From contig CANPZC010000013.1 in NCBI GenBank assembly GCA_947589355.1, forward strand, positions 1 to 56,004: a DNA stretch of 56,004 bases, in the 5' to 3' direction. Source of the DNA: an uncultured Clostridia bacterium (GTDB lineage: Bacteria > Bacillota > Clostridia > Oscillospirales > Ruminococcaceae). Under the pieces are notes generated by a model. That model made no database searches. It worked only from the letters and a program-made list of their open reading frames with translations, and was not told where the DNA came from. A program made the translations under genes and the position numbers. Shown one piece after another: positions 32,380 to 41,438 of the stretch; within the stretch, counting starts at the first letter, position 1; every line of letters starts with the position of its first letter.

Positions 32380-33252
32380 ATGGAACTTAAATTCCGGAAT
32401 GTATCAAAAAGCTACGGCAAAAAAGAGGCGCTGAAAAACTTCAGCGTAACAATGAAAGAGGGCGTGTATGCGTTGCTGGGGCCGAACGGGGCAGGCAAGT
32501 CAACGCTGATGAACTGCCTGTCAGACCTCATCACACCAACAAGCGGACAAATACTGTTCGACGGCAAAGACACGCGCACCATGGGCAAGGAGTTCAGAGC
32601 GATATACGGCTTTATGCCGCAAAGTTTCGGGCTGTACGGCTCGTTCACCGCGCTTGATACTCTGAAATACTTCGCAAAACTAAAAGACGTAAAAAACGCA
32701 GATCAGAAGATCAAAGAACTTCTCGAAACGGTCAATCTTACCGATGCCGTAAAGCAGAAAGTCGGCGGCTTTTCGGGCGGTATGAAGCGCAGACTCGGCA
32801 TTGCTATAGCGCTTCTCAACGACCCGAAAGTCCTCGTCCTCGATGAGCCTACAGCAGGTCTTGACCCTAAAGAGAGGATACGCTTCCGCAACCTTATAAG
32901 CGAGGTTAGCTTCAACCGTGTTGTTATCTTCGCAACGCATATCGTTTCAGACGTTGAGGCGATAGCGAATAAAGTGATACTCTTGCAGCACGGCGTGGTC
33001 ATTAAAAATACCGATGTTACTTCACTTTTAGAGAGCATAAACGGCTGCGTGTGGGAAGCCAAGGTGCAAAACGTTGATGAAGTCGTTGCGCAGGACAGCT
33101 TCAAAATTTCAAACATAGCCAAGCAGTCTGACGGCGCAATGATACGCATGGTCTCCGATGAAAAGCCGTTTGATAACGCCGTGACGGTCGCACCCAATCT
33201 CGAAGACGTTTATCTCTACTACTTTGACGAGGCGGCGAACGAAAATGACTAG
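32380..33252 (+). CDS. ABC-2 exporter ATP-binding protein
   Basis: A 290-residue ABC ATPase with Walker A GPNGAGKST, signature FSGGMKRRLGIA, Walker B VLVLDEPTAGLDP and H-loop 'IFATHIVSDVEAIA', followed by a C-terminal extension of about 70 residues usual in drug/lantibiotic-type exporters. It is the only ATPase in the operon and should power both permeases. ATG 32380 is behind GGAGGG. A hairpin (GGGTAAAT 32310-32317 with ATTTACCC 32326-32333) lies in the gap before it and may tune expression of the downstream half. The stop overlaps the next start by 8 nt. Confidence 0.93.
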   Translation: MELKFRNVSKSYGKKEALKNFSVTMKEGVYALLGPNGAGKSTLMNCLSDLITPTSGQILFDGKDTRTMGKEFRAIYGFMPQSFGLYGSFTALDTLKYFAKLKDVKNADQKIKELLETVNLTDAVKQKVGGFSGGMKRRLGIAIALLNDPKVLVLDEPTAGLDPKERIRFRNLISEVSFNRVVIFATHIVSDVEAIANKVILLQHGVVIKNTDVTSLLESINGCVWEAKVQNVDEVVAQDSFKISNIAKQSDGAMIRMVSDEKPFDNAVTVAPNLEDVYLYYFDEAANEND

Positions 33253-34303
33253 CCTGATATACTTTGAGTGCAAAAAAATATTCGGCAATTTCAAGTGGCT
33301 CATACTTGTCGGAATAATAATTGTGAAAGCTGTTATTACATATTCATCTTTGAATGTCAGCGCAGATTTTTCTATTGAAATTTATAAAGATTATATAAGT
33401 CAGCTTTCGCAGATGTCGCAGACCGAAGCAGAGCTTTATGTGCCTAAAGAGGCGCAGCGCATTGAAAGCATAGTCGGCGCGAAAGTGCAAATGGAGAACG
33501 ACTATTCCTCGGGTGCTGTCACGCTTGATGAATACAAAGCCTACATGAAAAAGTATTACGAAGCCGATTCAAAAAGTGCAGCGTTCGCGGTCATACAAAC
33601 TCGCTATGAGCAGTTTTTCAAGCTTGACCGCAGCGAGCGCGTGTGGTATTACGACCTTGAATGGCGTGCATTCGGCAATATGCTCTCGCTTGATTTCTGC
33701 CTGCTTTTCGCGCTTTTCATATTTTGCATACCCGTGTATTGCCGCGAATATTCAAGCGGTGTGCATACGCTCAATATGGTAAGCAAAAACGGCAGAGTAA
33801 AGCTGCATATAGCCAAACTTTTGGTAATAATCATGTCGTCTCTGTTGTTTGCGCTGCTTATATATTCGGTGGATTTTGCGGTAATGGGCGCAAAGTTCGG
33901 CTTTGAAAACTATGATAGACCCCTGCGCGCTATGATAGACCACGGCAGCGCTTACGACAGTATGTCAATACTTAAATTCTTTGTACTGCAATCGCTGTCA
34001 AAGGCGCTGTGGGCGGTGTGCGCGGCTTTGTCGCTGAGCGTAATTTCGGTAATAGCTAAAAACATCGTTATTTCAACGGTAATTTCCGCCGCATTTATAC
34101 TAATACCCGTGGTAACAGTGCCCTCCGGCAGCAAGCTGAATAATTACTGCATAGGCGTTGGGCTCAAGGGCAGCAAGTACCATGTAAACCTGCTTACGCC
34201 GCTTGCAAATATACTTATATGGCTTGCAATAACTATAACAGTCATGCTCATACTTTACCCGATACATAAAAAGTCAGCCGTGCAGAACGTGCAGAAAAAA
34301 TAA
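33245..34303 (+). CDS. ABC-2-type transporter permease
   Basis: A 352-residue membrane protein with a first helix at about 15-33, an outer domain of about 120 residues, and about five C-terminal helices. It contains 'YCREYSSGVHTLNMVSKNG', equivalent to the cytoplasmic loop of the other permease of the operon. The start is placed at ATG 33245, which overlaps the ATPase stop and has GAGGCGG upstream; the TTG at 33224 is inside the ATPase gene and adds only charged residues. It completes the operon 28431-34303. No terminator is evident after it. Confidence 0.85.
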   Translation: MTSLIYFECKKIFGNFKWLILVGIIIVKAVITYSSLNVSADFSIEIYKDYISQLSQMSQTEAELYVPKEAQRIESIVGAKVQMENDYSSGAVTLDEYKAYMKKYYEADSKSAAFAVIQTRYEQFFKLDRSERVWYYDLEWRAFGNMLSLDFCLLFALFIFCIPVYCREYSSGVHTLNMVSKNGRVKLHIAKLLVIIMSSLLFALLIYSVDFAVMGAKFGFENYDRPLRAMIDHGSAYDSMSILKFFVLQSLSKALWAVCAALSLSVISVIAKNIVISTVISAAFILIPVVTVPSGSKLNNYCIGVGLKGSKYHVNLLTPLANILIWLAITITVMLILYPIHKKSAVQNVQKK

Positions 34304-34445
34304 CTTTGCTGTATGATAGATTTGTAATATTTTGTCATATAAATTTTATATTATTTCGCATAAGTAAGTGTTATAATATCCTAAAGTATTTGTGCAAAAT
34401 TATATTGTTCAATATTTATATCACTGACAGAAAGGCGGAATTTAT

Positions 34446-35627
34446 ATGGATAACTTTACATTTTTGAGCCCCACTGAATTTATCTTCGGCAAAGATACCG
34501 AAAACGAATGCGGCAGGTATGTCAGGAAGTACGGCGGCAGCAAGGTACTGGTGCATTACGGCTCGGGCTCAGCGGAGCGCTTCGGGCTTATCGACAAGGT
34601 AAAAGCATCGCTGGATAAAGAGGGGATAGGGTATGTTTTGCTCGGCGGCGTTCAGCCAAATCCTAAAGATACTAAAGTATACGAGGGCATTGAGCTTTGC
34701 CGCAAAGAAAACGTTGACTTTATTTTAAGTGTCGGCGGCGGTTCAGTTATAGATTCCTCAAAGGCCATAGCGCTCGGCGTGCCGTATGACGGCGACTTCT
34801 GGGATTTTTACGGCACGGGAAAGCCTGTAGAAAAAGCTCTGCCCATAGGCGTAATACTCACTATCGCGGCGGCTGGCAGCGAGGGCTCGGGAGCATCTGT
34901 CATCACTAAAGAAGAGGGCAAACTCAAGCGCGACTGCGGCTCGGATCTGCTGCGTTCAAGGTTTTCAATACTTGACCCTGCGCTTACAGAAACTCTGCCT
35001 GCATACCAAACAGCCTGCGGAGCTACCGACATAATGGCGCACGTTTTTGAGAGATATTTTACCAATACCAAAGAAGTCGAGATAACCGACAGACTGTGCG
35101 AAGCTGTGCTGCTCACCATGGTGAAAGAAACTCCGCGCGTTATAGCAGATCCGCATAACTACGAGGCAAGAGCAAACATAATGTGGGCAGGCATGGTCGC
35201 GCACAACGATATTGTCGGCGTGGGCAGAAGTCAGGACTGGAACAGCCACAATATCGAGCATGAACTTTCAGGTCTTTATGATGTGGCTCACGGCGCAGGT
35301 CTTGCGGTAATAATGCCCTCGTGGATGGAATTTGTCTGCACGCATAACGTTATGAGAATGGCGCAAATGGCTGTGAGGGTGTTCGGCTGCGAAATGGATT
35401 TTGAAGACCCCGAAAAGACCGCAAGGCAGGGGATACACTGTTTCAGAAAATTCCTTGCATCTATCGGTATGCCTATAAACCTAAAGCAGCTTGGCGCAAA
35501 GGAGGAGGATATACCTTTGCTTGTTTCAAAGCTGGGTTTGGGTGGCGGCAGAACGGGCGGTTATGTTCATCTTTCAGAAGAAGATATAACCGAGATATAC
35601 CACATTGCAGCCAAAGCAGAGATATGA
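34446..35627 (+). CDS. Iron-containing alcohol dehydrogenase
   Basis: A 393-residue group III alcohol dehydrogenase of the BdhA/YqhD type. The nucleotide site is 'FILSVGGGSVIDSSKAIA', and the metal ligands fall in 'GATDIMAHVFERYF' (Asp, His), 'NSHNIEHELSGLYDVAHGAGLA' (two His). These enzymes interconvert alcohols and aldehydes with NAD(P)H. 'LGLGGGRTGGYVHLSEEDI' near the end is a common closing feature of the subgroup. A TATAAT at about 34371-34376 could be its -10, with no clear -35. It heads a three-gene group with two Rossmann-fold genes. Confidence 0.93.
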   Translation: MDNFTFLSPTEFIFGKDTENECGRYVRKYGGSKVLVHYGSGSAERFGLIDKVKASLDKEGIGYVLLGGVQPNPKDTKVYEGIELCRKENVDFILSVGGGSVIDSSKAIALGVPYDGDFWDFYGTGKPVEKALPIGVILTIAAAGSEGSGASVITKEEGKLKRDCGSDLLRSRFSILDPALTETLPAYQTACGATDIMAHVFERYFTNTKEVEITDRLCEAVLLTMVKETPRVIADPHNYEARANIMWAGMVAHNDIVGVGRSQDWNSHNIEHELSGLYDVAHGAGLAVIMPSWMEFVCTHNVMRMAQMAVRVFGCEMDFEDPEKTARQGIHCFRKFLASIGMPINLKQLGAKEEDIPLLVSKLGLGGGRTGGYVHLSEEDITEIYHIAAKAEI

Positions 35628-35637
35628 GGTGGCGCAT

Positions 35638-36660
35638 ATGAAGATACTTTTTATAGGCGGAACGGGTACTATCAGCATGGCAATAACGCGCCTTTTGGCG
35701 AATAGGGGAGAGGAGCTTTATCTTCTTAACCGCGGAAGCAGAACGGGAGAACTGCCCAGAGGCGTTAAGGTCATAAATGTAGATGTCAATGATGAAGAAA
35801 ATCTCAAAGCCGCGCTTGGCGATATGACGTTTGACAGCGTGTGCGATTTTATAGGCTTCGTGCCGCAGCAGCTCGAAAGAGATATCCGCGTGTTCAAGGG
35901 CAGAACAAAGCAGTTTATGTATATAAGCTCCGCCTCTGCCTACCATAAGCCCGTCAGGTCATATATAATAAACGAGGGTACTTCTCTTGCAAACCCGTAC
36001 TGGGAATATTCGCGCAACAAGATTGCCTGCGAAGAACTTTTAATGAAAGAGTACCGCGAAAACGGTTTCCCGATTACTATTATCCGCCCCAGCCATACCT
36101 ATGATGAACGTTCTGTTCCGCTGGGCGTACACGGCAAGAACGGCAGCTGGCAGGTAATAAAACGTATGATTGAGGGCAAGCCTGTTATCATTCACGGCGA
36201 CGGCTCATCGCTTTGGACTATGACACACAACAGCGATTTTGCCAAAGGCTTCTGCGGTCTTATAGGCAATCCGCACGCCATAGGCGAGGCTTTTCAGATA
36301 ACCAACGACGAAACGCTCACTTGGGATCAGATCTATCAGTGTATCGCAAACGCGCTCGGTGTGCAGCTCAAAGCAGTACACGTTTCTTCCGAGTTTCTGG
36401 CTTCGGTCAGCGATTATGATTTCACAGGCAGCCTTACGGGCGATAAAGCCTGCTCTGTAGTGTTCGATAATTCAAAGCTTAAAAAAGCAGTGCCCGAGTT
36501 CAAAGCCACCGTGCATTTTGAACAGGGCGTGAAAAACACTATTGACTATGTGCTTTCACACCCCGAGCTTCAGACCGAGGACAAAGAATTTGACGACTGG
36601 TGCGACAGAGTTATTTTAGCTCTTGAAAATGCTAAAAAGGAGATAATGCAAAATGGTTGA
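35638..36660 (+). CDS. NAD-dependent epimerase/dehydratase family protein
   Basis: A 340-residue extended short-chain dehydrogenase. The N-terminal nucleotide motif is 'ILFIGGTGTISMAITRLLA', and the active-site part includes 'MYISSASAYHKP' and 'YWEYSRNKIACEELLM' (Tyr-x3-Lys). This pattern resembles the bacterial/plastid group related to CSP41/UDP-sugar epimerase-like proteins. The start is ATG 35638 with GAGGTGG, not the TTG at 35605 inside the preceding gene. It is 10 nt after the dehydrogenase and overlaps the next gene by 8 nt. Substrate unknown. Confidence 0.9.
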   Translation: MKILFIGGTGTISMAITRLLANRGEELYLLNRGSRTGELPRGVKVINVDVNDEENLKAALGDMTFDSVCDFIGFVPQQLERDIRVFKGRTKQFMYISSASAYHKPVRSYIINEGTSLANPYWEYSRNKIACEELLMKEYRENGFPITIIRPSHTYDERSVPLGVHGKNGSWQVIKRMIEGKPVIIHGDGSSLWTMTHNSDFAKGFCGLIGNPHAIGEAFQITNDETLTWDQIYQCIANALGVQLKAVHVSSEFLASVSDYDFTGSLTGDKACSVVFDNSKLKKAVPEFKATVHFEQGVKNTIDYVLSHPELQTEDKEFDDWCDRVILALENAKKEIMQNG

Positions 36661-37396
36661 CGTAACAGGGAAATGGGCGCTCGTAACGGGCGCAGCAAGA
36701 GGCATAGGCAGACTGGCAGCCGAATTTATGGCGAAGAAAGGCTGTAATATCATAGTGCAGAGCAGAAGTATTGAGGCTTCTGAAAAGACCGCAAAAGAAC
36801 TCGCAGCACTGGGCGTTGAAACCTTTGCGGTCGCGGCAGAGTTTACCGATCTTTCTTCTGTAGAGAAAATGCTCAAAGCTATCGACGACAAGGGTATCGA
36901 CGTTGACATAATACTCAACAACGCAGGTATGCAGGTCGCCTACAGGGCTCAGTATTACAGCACCCCTGCCGAGGACTACGAGAAAAGCTTCCTGATAAAT
37001 ACCATATCGCCGATGATGATATGCTACCACTTCCTGCCGAAAATGGAGGCTAAAGGCTTTGGCAGGGTGGTAAACACAACAAGCGGTATACGCCTCGAGC
37101 CCGAGCAGGCAGGCTATTCGGCAAGCAAGGCGGCGCTCGATAAGGTAACTATCGATATAGGCTCAAAGCTCAACGGCAGCAATGTTATGATAAACCTTAC
37201 CGACCCCGGCTGGTGCAGAACAGACCTCGGCGGGCCTAATGCGCCTAACGACCCTAAAAGCGCGCTGCCCGGCGTGGTGGTAGGCGCATTCGTGGACGAC
37301 AAAAAGTCGGGCAGATACCTTACCGCAGGTATGTTTTATGATATGACCCTCGAAGAAGCCGTAGCCAAAGCCGAAACGGTTAACAGCCCATATTAA
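36653..37396 (+). CDS. Short-chain dehydrogenase/reductase
   Basis: A 247-residue classical SDR. It has the cofactor motif 'LVTGAARGIGRLAAEF', 'IILNNAGMQVAY', the catalytic Ser in 'RVVNTTSGIRL' and the Tyr-x3-Lys in 'AGYSASKAALDKV', then 'NLTDPGWCRTDLGGP'. It should be an NAD(P)-dependent oxidoreductase of a small alcohol or sugar. The start overlaps the epimerase stop by 8 nt, so translation is coupled. It ends the three-gene group and is followed by a terminator. Confidence 0.92.
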   Translation: MVDVTGKWALVTGAARGIGRLAAEFMAKKGCNIIVQSRSIEASEKTAKELAALGVETFAVAAEFTDLSSVEKMLKAIDDKGIDVDIILNNAGMQVAYRAQYYSTPAEDYEKSFLINTISPMMICYHFLPKMEAKGFGRVVNTTSGIRLEPEQAGYSASKAALDKVTIDIGSKLNGSNVMINLTDPGWCRTDLGGPNAPNDPKSALPGVVVGAFVDDKKSGRYLTAGMFYDMTLEEAVAKAETVNSPY

Positions 37397-37404
37397 AGCA
37401 AAGC

Positions 37405-37430
37405 AGCATCGCCAAGCGCGGTGCTTTTTT
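37405..37430 (+). terminator. Intrinsic terminator after the oxidoreductase operon
   Basis: AGCATCGC (37405-37412) pairs with GCGGTGCT (37418-37425, one G-T wobble) and runs into six Ts. Confidence 0.8.
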
Positions 37431-37477
37431 GTGCTTAAATATTTCTTCAAAAGCTTGTTAGTTTTTATGAATTTTTA

Positions 37478-37507
37478 TTGACATTTTGTCGAAAGGTGTG
37501 GTATACT
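37478..37507 (+). promoter_or_regulatory. Promoter of the McrBC-like module
   Basis: -35 TTGACA (37478-37483), 18-bp spacer, -10 TATACT (37502-37507) preceded by TGG (extended -10). A short hairpin, CCTGC with GCAGG (37518-37531), follows in the leader. Confidence 0.7.
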
Positions 37508-37560
37508 ATTATTAAGCCCTGCCTAAGCAGGTAAAAAAATTTATTTTTGAGGTGTTTGAT

Positions 37561-39294
37561 ATGTTGAATCCTGATAAAAACGGTTACCTTTACGCCTATA
37601 TTGGCAAAGTTGAAAAGGAACCAAACAACAACTTTGTGATTTTTAAATCGAAACATAAAATTTATTTGAATCCTAAGGATAAGTATGATTTAAAATGGGG
37701 TATAAGCGTAAAGTTTGCCAAGTCCAGCCAGTTTGACACTGATTATGAAAATGGAATAAGACTTAATGGAACTACTTACGATAATTGTATTGGCAATTAT
37801 ATCTTGCTCTTTGCTGGATCTCACATAAATAAGACTCCTGCTGAAGAAGTTAAATACATGGTAGAAGATAATTCTGTTCTATACAATTCTATACTTTTGT
37901 TATATAATTACAACAACTTGATAAATGATTGGGGCGATGAGTGGTATGACGTTGAAAATCCTGATCCCAATAAACAAAATAGAGATACTCGCGCTTTAGT
38001 AAAAGCCATTAAATCATGCCAGTGTTATAGAGACTTTCAACGCAATGAAATTATCTTTCAATGCAATGAAATTATTCAAAGAATCCAAGCGCAACGTAAC
38101 TATGATGAAGATTTCATAAAAAATGTGCTTATCTGCATAGCGCAGAATTTCATCACAGTTTTTGCAGGTCAGCCCGGCACCGGCAAGACCTCTCTTTGCG
38201 ATATTATTTCCGGTGTTCTCGGCCTTTATAATCCAGATCCAAAACTAAATCTTTATCGTTACAGATCCGTTTCGGTAGAGCGCGGCTGGAATTCCAAGAG
38301 CGAGCTTATCGGCTATTATAACGCGCTCAGCAATAAATTTGAAAACAGCGGCAACGGAATATACGATGCCCTGCTTACTCTTAATGCTGAGTGCAATAAT
38401 GTGAATATTGATCCCTATCCGTTTTTTATCTTGCTCGATGAGGCAAACCTCAGTCCGGTTGAGCATTATTGGTCTGTCTTTATGAAAGCGGCTGATGATG
38501 ATAATTTAAATCAAAGTAAGTATCGCATTGAAATACCGCTGCAAAATAGCACATCGCAGCAAAATGGTGAGGAGTCGCAAAATATCACATCGCTTAAAGT
38601 TCCCGATCAGCTGAGATTTCTGGCTACCATAAACAACGATCAGACAACCGAGCCGCTCTCTCCCAGACTGCTCGACAGAACAAGCGTTATCAAACTGCCC
38701 GAAACTGCAAATAAGCCGAACCCCAATGCAGGATATGCACCTTATTATATTTCTTGGAACCGCTTCAAGTATTTGTTCTCGCCTGTTAATGATACAGAGA
38801 TCGATGACGGTATCGTAATAGTGAAAAAAGAAAATGATCAATCCGATGGCAATAATGGCAATATAAATAAGGTATCAGAGATAATGAATATTATTTATGG
38901 TATGTTCAAAGCAGCTAATATATCTATAAGCAAAAGAGTTAAAAACAGAATAGCAAGATACATAAACTCGGCTTGTTTTTTGGATATGCCTCCTGAAAAG
39001 GCAATAAATTATGCTGTCGCGCAGAATCTTCTCCCTAAGATAAACGGCTTTTATGAAGATTTTAAAATCAGTGGGGAAAATAATACAGATTCAAAGCATC
39101 TCTTTACCGAACTACAAGGATTGCTAGGAAATATAAAAAATGCAATAAAAAATAATCAGCAGATTTCTCTTGACAAATATAAGGAGGATTATTTAAAAGA
39201 GAACGTTGCTAAACAAAATGCTACAGAAGAAGCCTTTGAGGCATTTAAAAAAGCTGAAGCAAACAACGACTACATTTCGTACCTTAGCTTATAA
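37561..39294 (+). CDS. McrB-like AAA+ ATPase/GTPase (type IV restriction-like)
   Basis: A 577-residue protein. The AAA+ core carries Walker A 'FAGQPGTGKTSLCDIISG' (about residue 202), Walker B 'FFILLDEANLSPVEHYWS' (about 290), sensor 'LRFLATINNDQTTEPLSPRL' with the Arg that follows, and a C-terminal lid. The 'DEANLSP' and 'TINNDQT' forms are typical of the McrB family, the motor that drives DNA translocation for a partner nuclease. The first 190 residues are not recognised and may hold target specificity. ATG 37561 is chosen because GAGGTG overlaps the earlier GTG. The partner (39314-41110) follows after 19 nt. Confidence 0.85.
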   Translation: MLNPDKNGYLYAYIGKVEKEPNNNFVIFKSKHKIYLNPKDKYDLKWGISVKFAKSSQFDTDYENGIRLNGTTYDNCIGNYILLFAGSHINKTPAEEVKYMVEDNSVLYNSILLLYNYNNLINDWGDEWYDVENPDPNKQNRDTRALVKAIKSCQCYRDFQRNEIIFQCNEIIQRIQAQRNYDEDFIKNVLICIAQNFITVFAGQPGTGKTSLCDIISGVLGLYNPDPKLNLYRYRSVSVERGWNSKSELIGYYNALSNKFENSGNGIYDALLTLNAECNNVNIDPYPFFILLDEANLSPVEHYWSVFMKAADDDNLNQSKYRIEIPLQNSTSQQNGEESQNITSLKVPDQLRFLATINNDQTTEPLSPRLLDRTSVIKLPETANKPNPNAGYAPYYISWNRFKYLFSPVNDTEIDDGIVIVKKENDQSDGNNGNINKVSEIMNIIYGMFKAANISISKRVKNRIARYINSACFLDMPPEKAINYAVAQNLLPKINGFYEDFKISGENNTDSKHLFTELQGLLGNIKNAIKNNQQISLDKYKEDYLKENVAKQNATEEAFEAFKKAEANNDYISYLSL

Positions 39295-39313
39295 CAGATA
39301 GGAGTGCTTTTTG

Positions 39314-41110
39314 GTGGCTGATACACTGACATTATGTGTTTGCCTTCACGGTGAAACAACTGAATATCCAATCGAGCTTTCGGCTGAAAACGTAGAAAAG
39401 CACGATGATATAGATACAAGTAAAAAGTTTTGCAGAGAGAGCTCCTATGATTTCCGGGTTTCTGTTGATAATACAAATAACGCTGATCCCCCTGATTATA
39501 TTCGTATCAGAATAAATGATACCGATTACGATTTATACCCAGACGGTAATAAGACAGCTTATGTAAAAGAAGATGTTAGGGCTTTTAACGATACACTGGG
39601 CACGGTGCATTTTGAGGTCATTTACAACGGAGTAGAATATTACTCGGAAAAGATCTACCCCGTGGTATCCAAGCGCGGCTCTCTTAACGATGAAGCAAAC
39701 GCCGCCATAACGTATATTGCAGAGCATTACCCCGAACTTTTTAAAGAAGATCCGCGTATCTCTTTTATAGGCACAAAGATCGGCAGCCGCTCTATAGCCG
39801 AAAGAACGCTGAAGCGGCAAATGCTCAAAGATACGCGTAAAGTGTATGAGCGATCCTATGCGTATATGAGAAATTCCCCCTATACGCGTATCAGGAATAT
39901 TGATGAGGTCGTGCCTGTAAGCAAAATGCAGTCGGTAACTCCGCGAACTGTAAAGTATATCGCATCTCATACAAACTGCCTTGTGCCTGCCCAAAAGGGC
40001 ATAAAATACGGTAATCGGTATTGCCAGCCTGCCAAAGTCCTCAGCGAGCAGAAAGAACGCACTTTCGATGTGTACGAAAACCGCGTTGTAATGGGCTTTT
40101 TGAAAACTATTCTTCAAGAGATACAAAGTATGATCAGCGATACTCAAAAAGAGCTTAATGCACTGCCGAAAAATAAAGATCCCGAAAAGCTGAAAAAAGA
40201 GCTTAAAGAACTTAAAGATATTCGTTCAAAATATGTTAATACGCAGAAAAAATACGACGATATTTTCAGAATAAACGCCCGTGCTTTGCGCGCCCTGCCA
40301 CAGCCCACACCTGCGCTTACTACTACAAATGCGTACCGTGCAATTTATCAAGAGATAAGAAAGTGGTTCAACGGCACATTTGATGTAACCTCGCGCGAGG
40401 CTATGATGAAATTTCTGGCAACCAGCAAGCTGTATGAGTATTATCTGCTTTGCAAAATGATCGAAAGGTTTAAATATCATCATCTATTCTTGCAAAAAAA
40501 GGGTAATTTAGTTTTTGAAACAAGCAGTAAAGTGTTTGTTCCTACAAAAGTAGTTAACTATTTTGAATATAAAGTTAATGCCGATAATAGTGAAGATTAT
40601 ATTAAACTATATTATCAGCCTCTGATCGAAAAACAGGACAAAGGGGATAAATTTAAAATAGGGCTTAAAGATGATAATGAAAAAAATGATCACTACAATC
40701 CCGATTATGTTATACAGGTCCAAAAGACTTTCGGCGGCATTAGAGAATATTATTATATCATTTTAGATGCAAAATACAGCACGATCGATAATATCAATTT
40801 ATATCAATCAGGTGATTTGAAAGAAAAGTATATAAAATATATTTCGTGCTGCTGTAATAAAGATGATAATAGTATAAAACACGGTCATACAAAACTCGGC
40901 ATGATAATTTTGTGCGGTCAGAATGATGACAGTCAGCGCATAATAGAAGAATATGAAGATAAAAAAGAAAAGTATATGCTGCTGCCTGCCGTGCCCGGTC
41001 AGGATCATATAGGCAGCACAAAGAACGATGTAGATGCCGTGATAGACCGCGTGGTAAATATTTTTCTCCCGCCTAGCGATATACTGTTTGAAGATACTTT
41101 CGGTAAATAG
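39314..41110 (+). CDS. McrC-like partner: DUF2357 protein with PD-(D/E)XK nuclease domain
   Basis: A 598-residue protein. A beta-rich N-terminal part (about 1-150) is followed by a helical DUF2357 region ('QMLKDTRKVYERSYAYMRNS', 'ERTFDVYENRVVMGFLKTIL') with a predicted coiled coil near residues 270-310, and a C-terminal nuclease. The catalytic residues appear as Asp in 'HYNPDYVIQV' (about 464) and 'YYIILDAKYST' (D-x-K, about 485-487). With the McrB-like ATPase it forms a probable two-gene defence system cutting modified or foreign DNA. GTG 39314 is 9 nt from AGGAG; TTG 39311 is also possible. Downstream a weak hairpin and tRNA genes follow. Confidence 0.83.
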   Translation: MADTLTLCVCLHGETTEYPIELSAENVEKHDDIDTSKKFCRESSYDFRVSVDNTNNADPPDYIRIRINDTDYDLYPDGNKTAYVKEDVRAFNDTLGTVHFEVIYNGVEYYSEKIYPVVSKRGSLNDEANAAITYIAEHYPELFKEDPRISFIGTKIGSRSIAERTLKRQMLKDTRKVYERSYAYMRNSPYTRIRNIDEVVPVSKMQSVTPRTVKYIASHTNCLVPAQKGIKYGNRYCQPAKVLSEQKERTFDVYENRVVMGFLKTILQEIQSMISDTQKELNALPKNKDPEKLKKELKELKDIRSKYVNTQKKYDDIFRINARALRALPQPTPALTTTNAYRAIYQEIRKWFNGTFDVTSREAMMKFLATSKLYEYYLLCKMIERFKYHHLFLQKKGNLVFETSSKVFVPTKVVNYFEYKVNADNSEDYIKLYYQPLIEKQDKGDKFKIGLKDDNEKNDHYNPDYVIQVQKTFGGIREYYYIILDAKYSTIDNINLYQSGDLKEKYIKYISCCCNKDDNSIKHGHTKLGMIILCGQNDDSQRIIEEYEDKKEKYMLLPAVPGQDHIGSTKNDVDAVIDRVVNIFLPPSDILFEDTFGK

Positions 41111-41115
41111 TCCCC

Positions 41116-41137
41116 TGCCTAAGAGTTTTTTTAGGCA
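41116..41137 (+). terminator. Hairpin after the McrBC-like module
   Basis: TGCCTAA (41116-41122) pairs with TTAGGCA (41131-41137); the U-run lies in the loop and not after the stem, so it is a weak terminator candidate. The sequence repeats part of the module's left flank (see findings). Confidence 0.4.
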
Positions 41138-41171
41138 TAGTAAAAAAATATATGTTTTTTTGAAAAAGCTC

Positions 41172-41200
41172 TTGACAAGCAAAAAAAATAATGATATAAT
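41172..41200 (+). promoter_or_regulatory. Strong promoter of the tRNA cluster
   Basis: TTGACA (41172-41177) and TATAAT (41195-41200), 17-bp spacer, with TGA giving an extended -10. Transcription would start near 41207, 21 nt before tRNA-Gly. Confidence 0.85.
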
Positions 41201-41227
41201 ATTAGAGTTGCTTGACAAAGCGGCTCT

Positions 41228-41301
41228 GCGGGTGTAGTTCAATGGTAGAATCCCAGCCTTCCAAGCTGGTCGTGTGGGTTCGATTCCCATCACCCGCTCC
41301 A
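41228..41301 (+). tRNA. tRNA-Gly (anticodon TCC)
   Basis: Acceptor GCGGGTG pairs with CACCCGC; the anticodon arm is CCAGC-CTTCCAA-GCTGG with TCC; the T arm is GTGGG-TTCGATT-CCCAT. CCA is encoded at 41299-41301. It reads GGA (and GGG by wobble) codons. Confidence 0.95.
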
Positions 41302-41304
41302 TAT

Positions 41305-41381
41305 GCGCCTTTAACTCAGCTGGATAGAGTAACTGCCTTCTAAGCAGTAAGCCGCTGGTTCGAATCCAGCAAGGCGCGCCA
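41305..41381 (+). tRNA. tRNA-Arg (anticodon TCT)
   Basis: Acceptor GCGCCTT pairs with AAGGCGC; the anticodon arm is ACTGC-CTTCTAA-GCAGT with TCT; the T arm is GCTGG-TTCGAAT-CCAGC. CCA is encoded. It starts 3 nt after tRNA-Gly and is probably processed from the same transcript. It decodes AGA and AGG. Confidence 0.95.
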
Positions 41382-41438
41382 GCAGTTTTCTGCATTCGGG
41401 ACGTTATGTCCCGTTATTTGACATAGCGTTATATTTAC

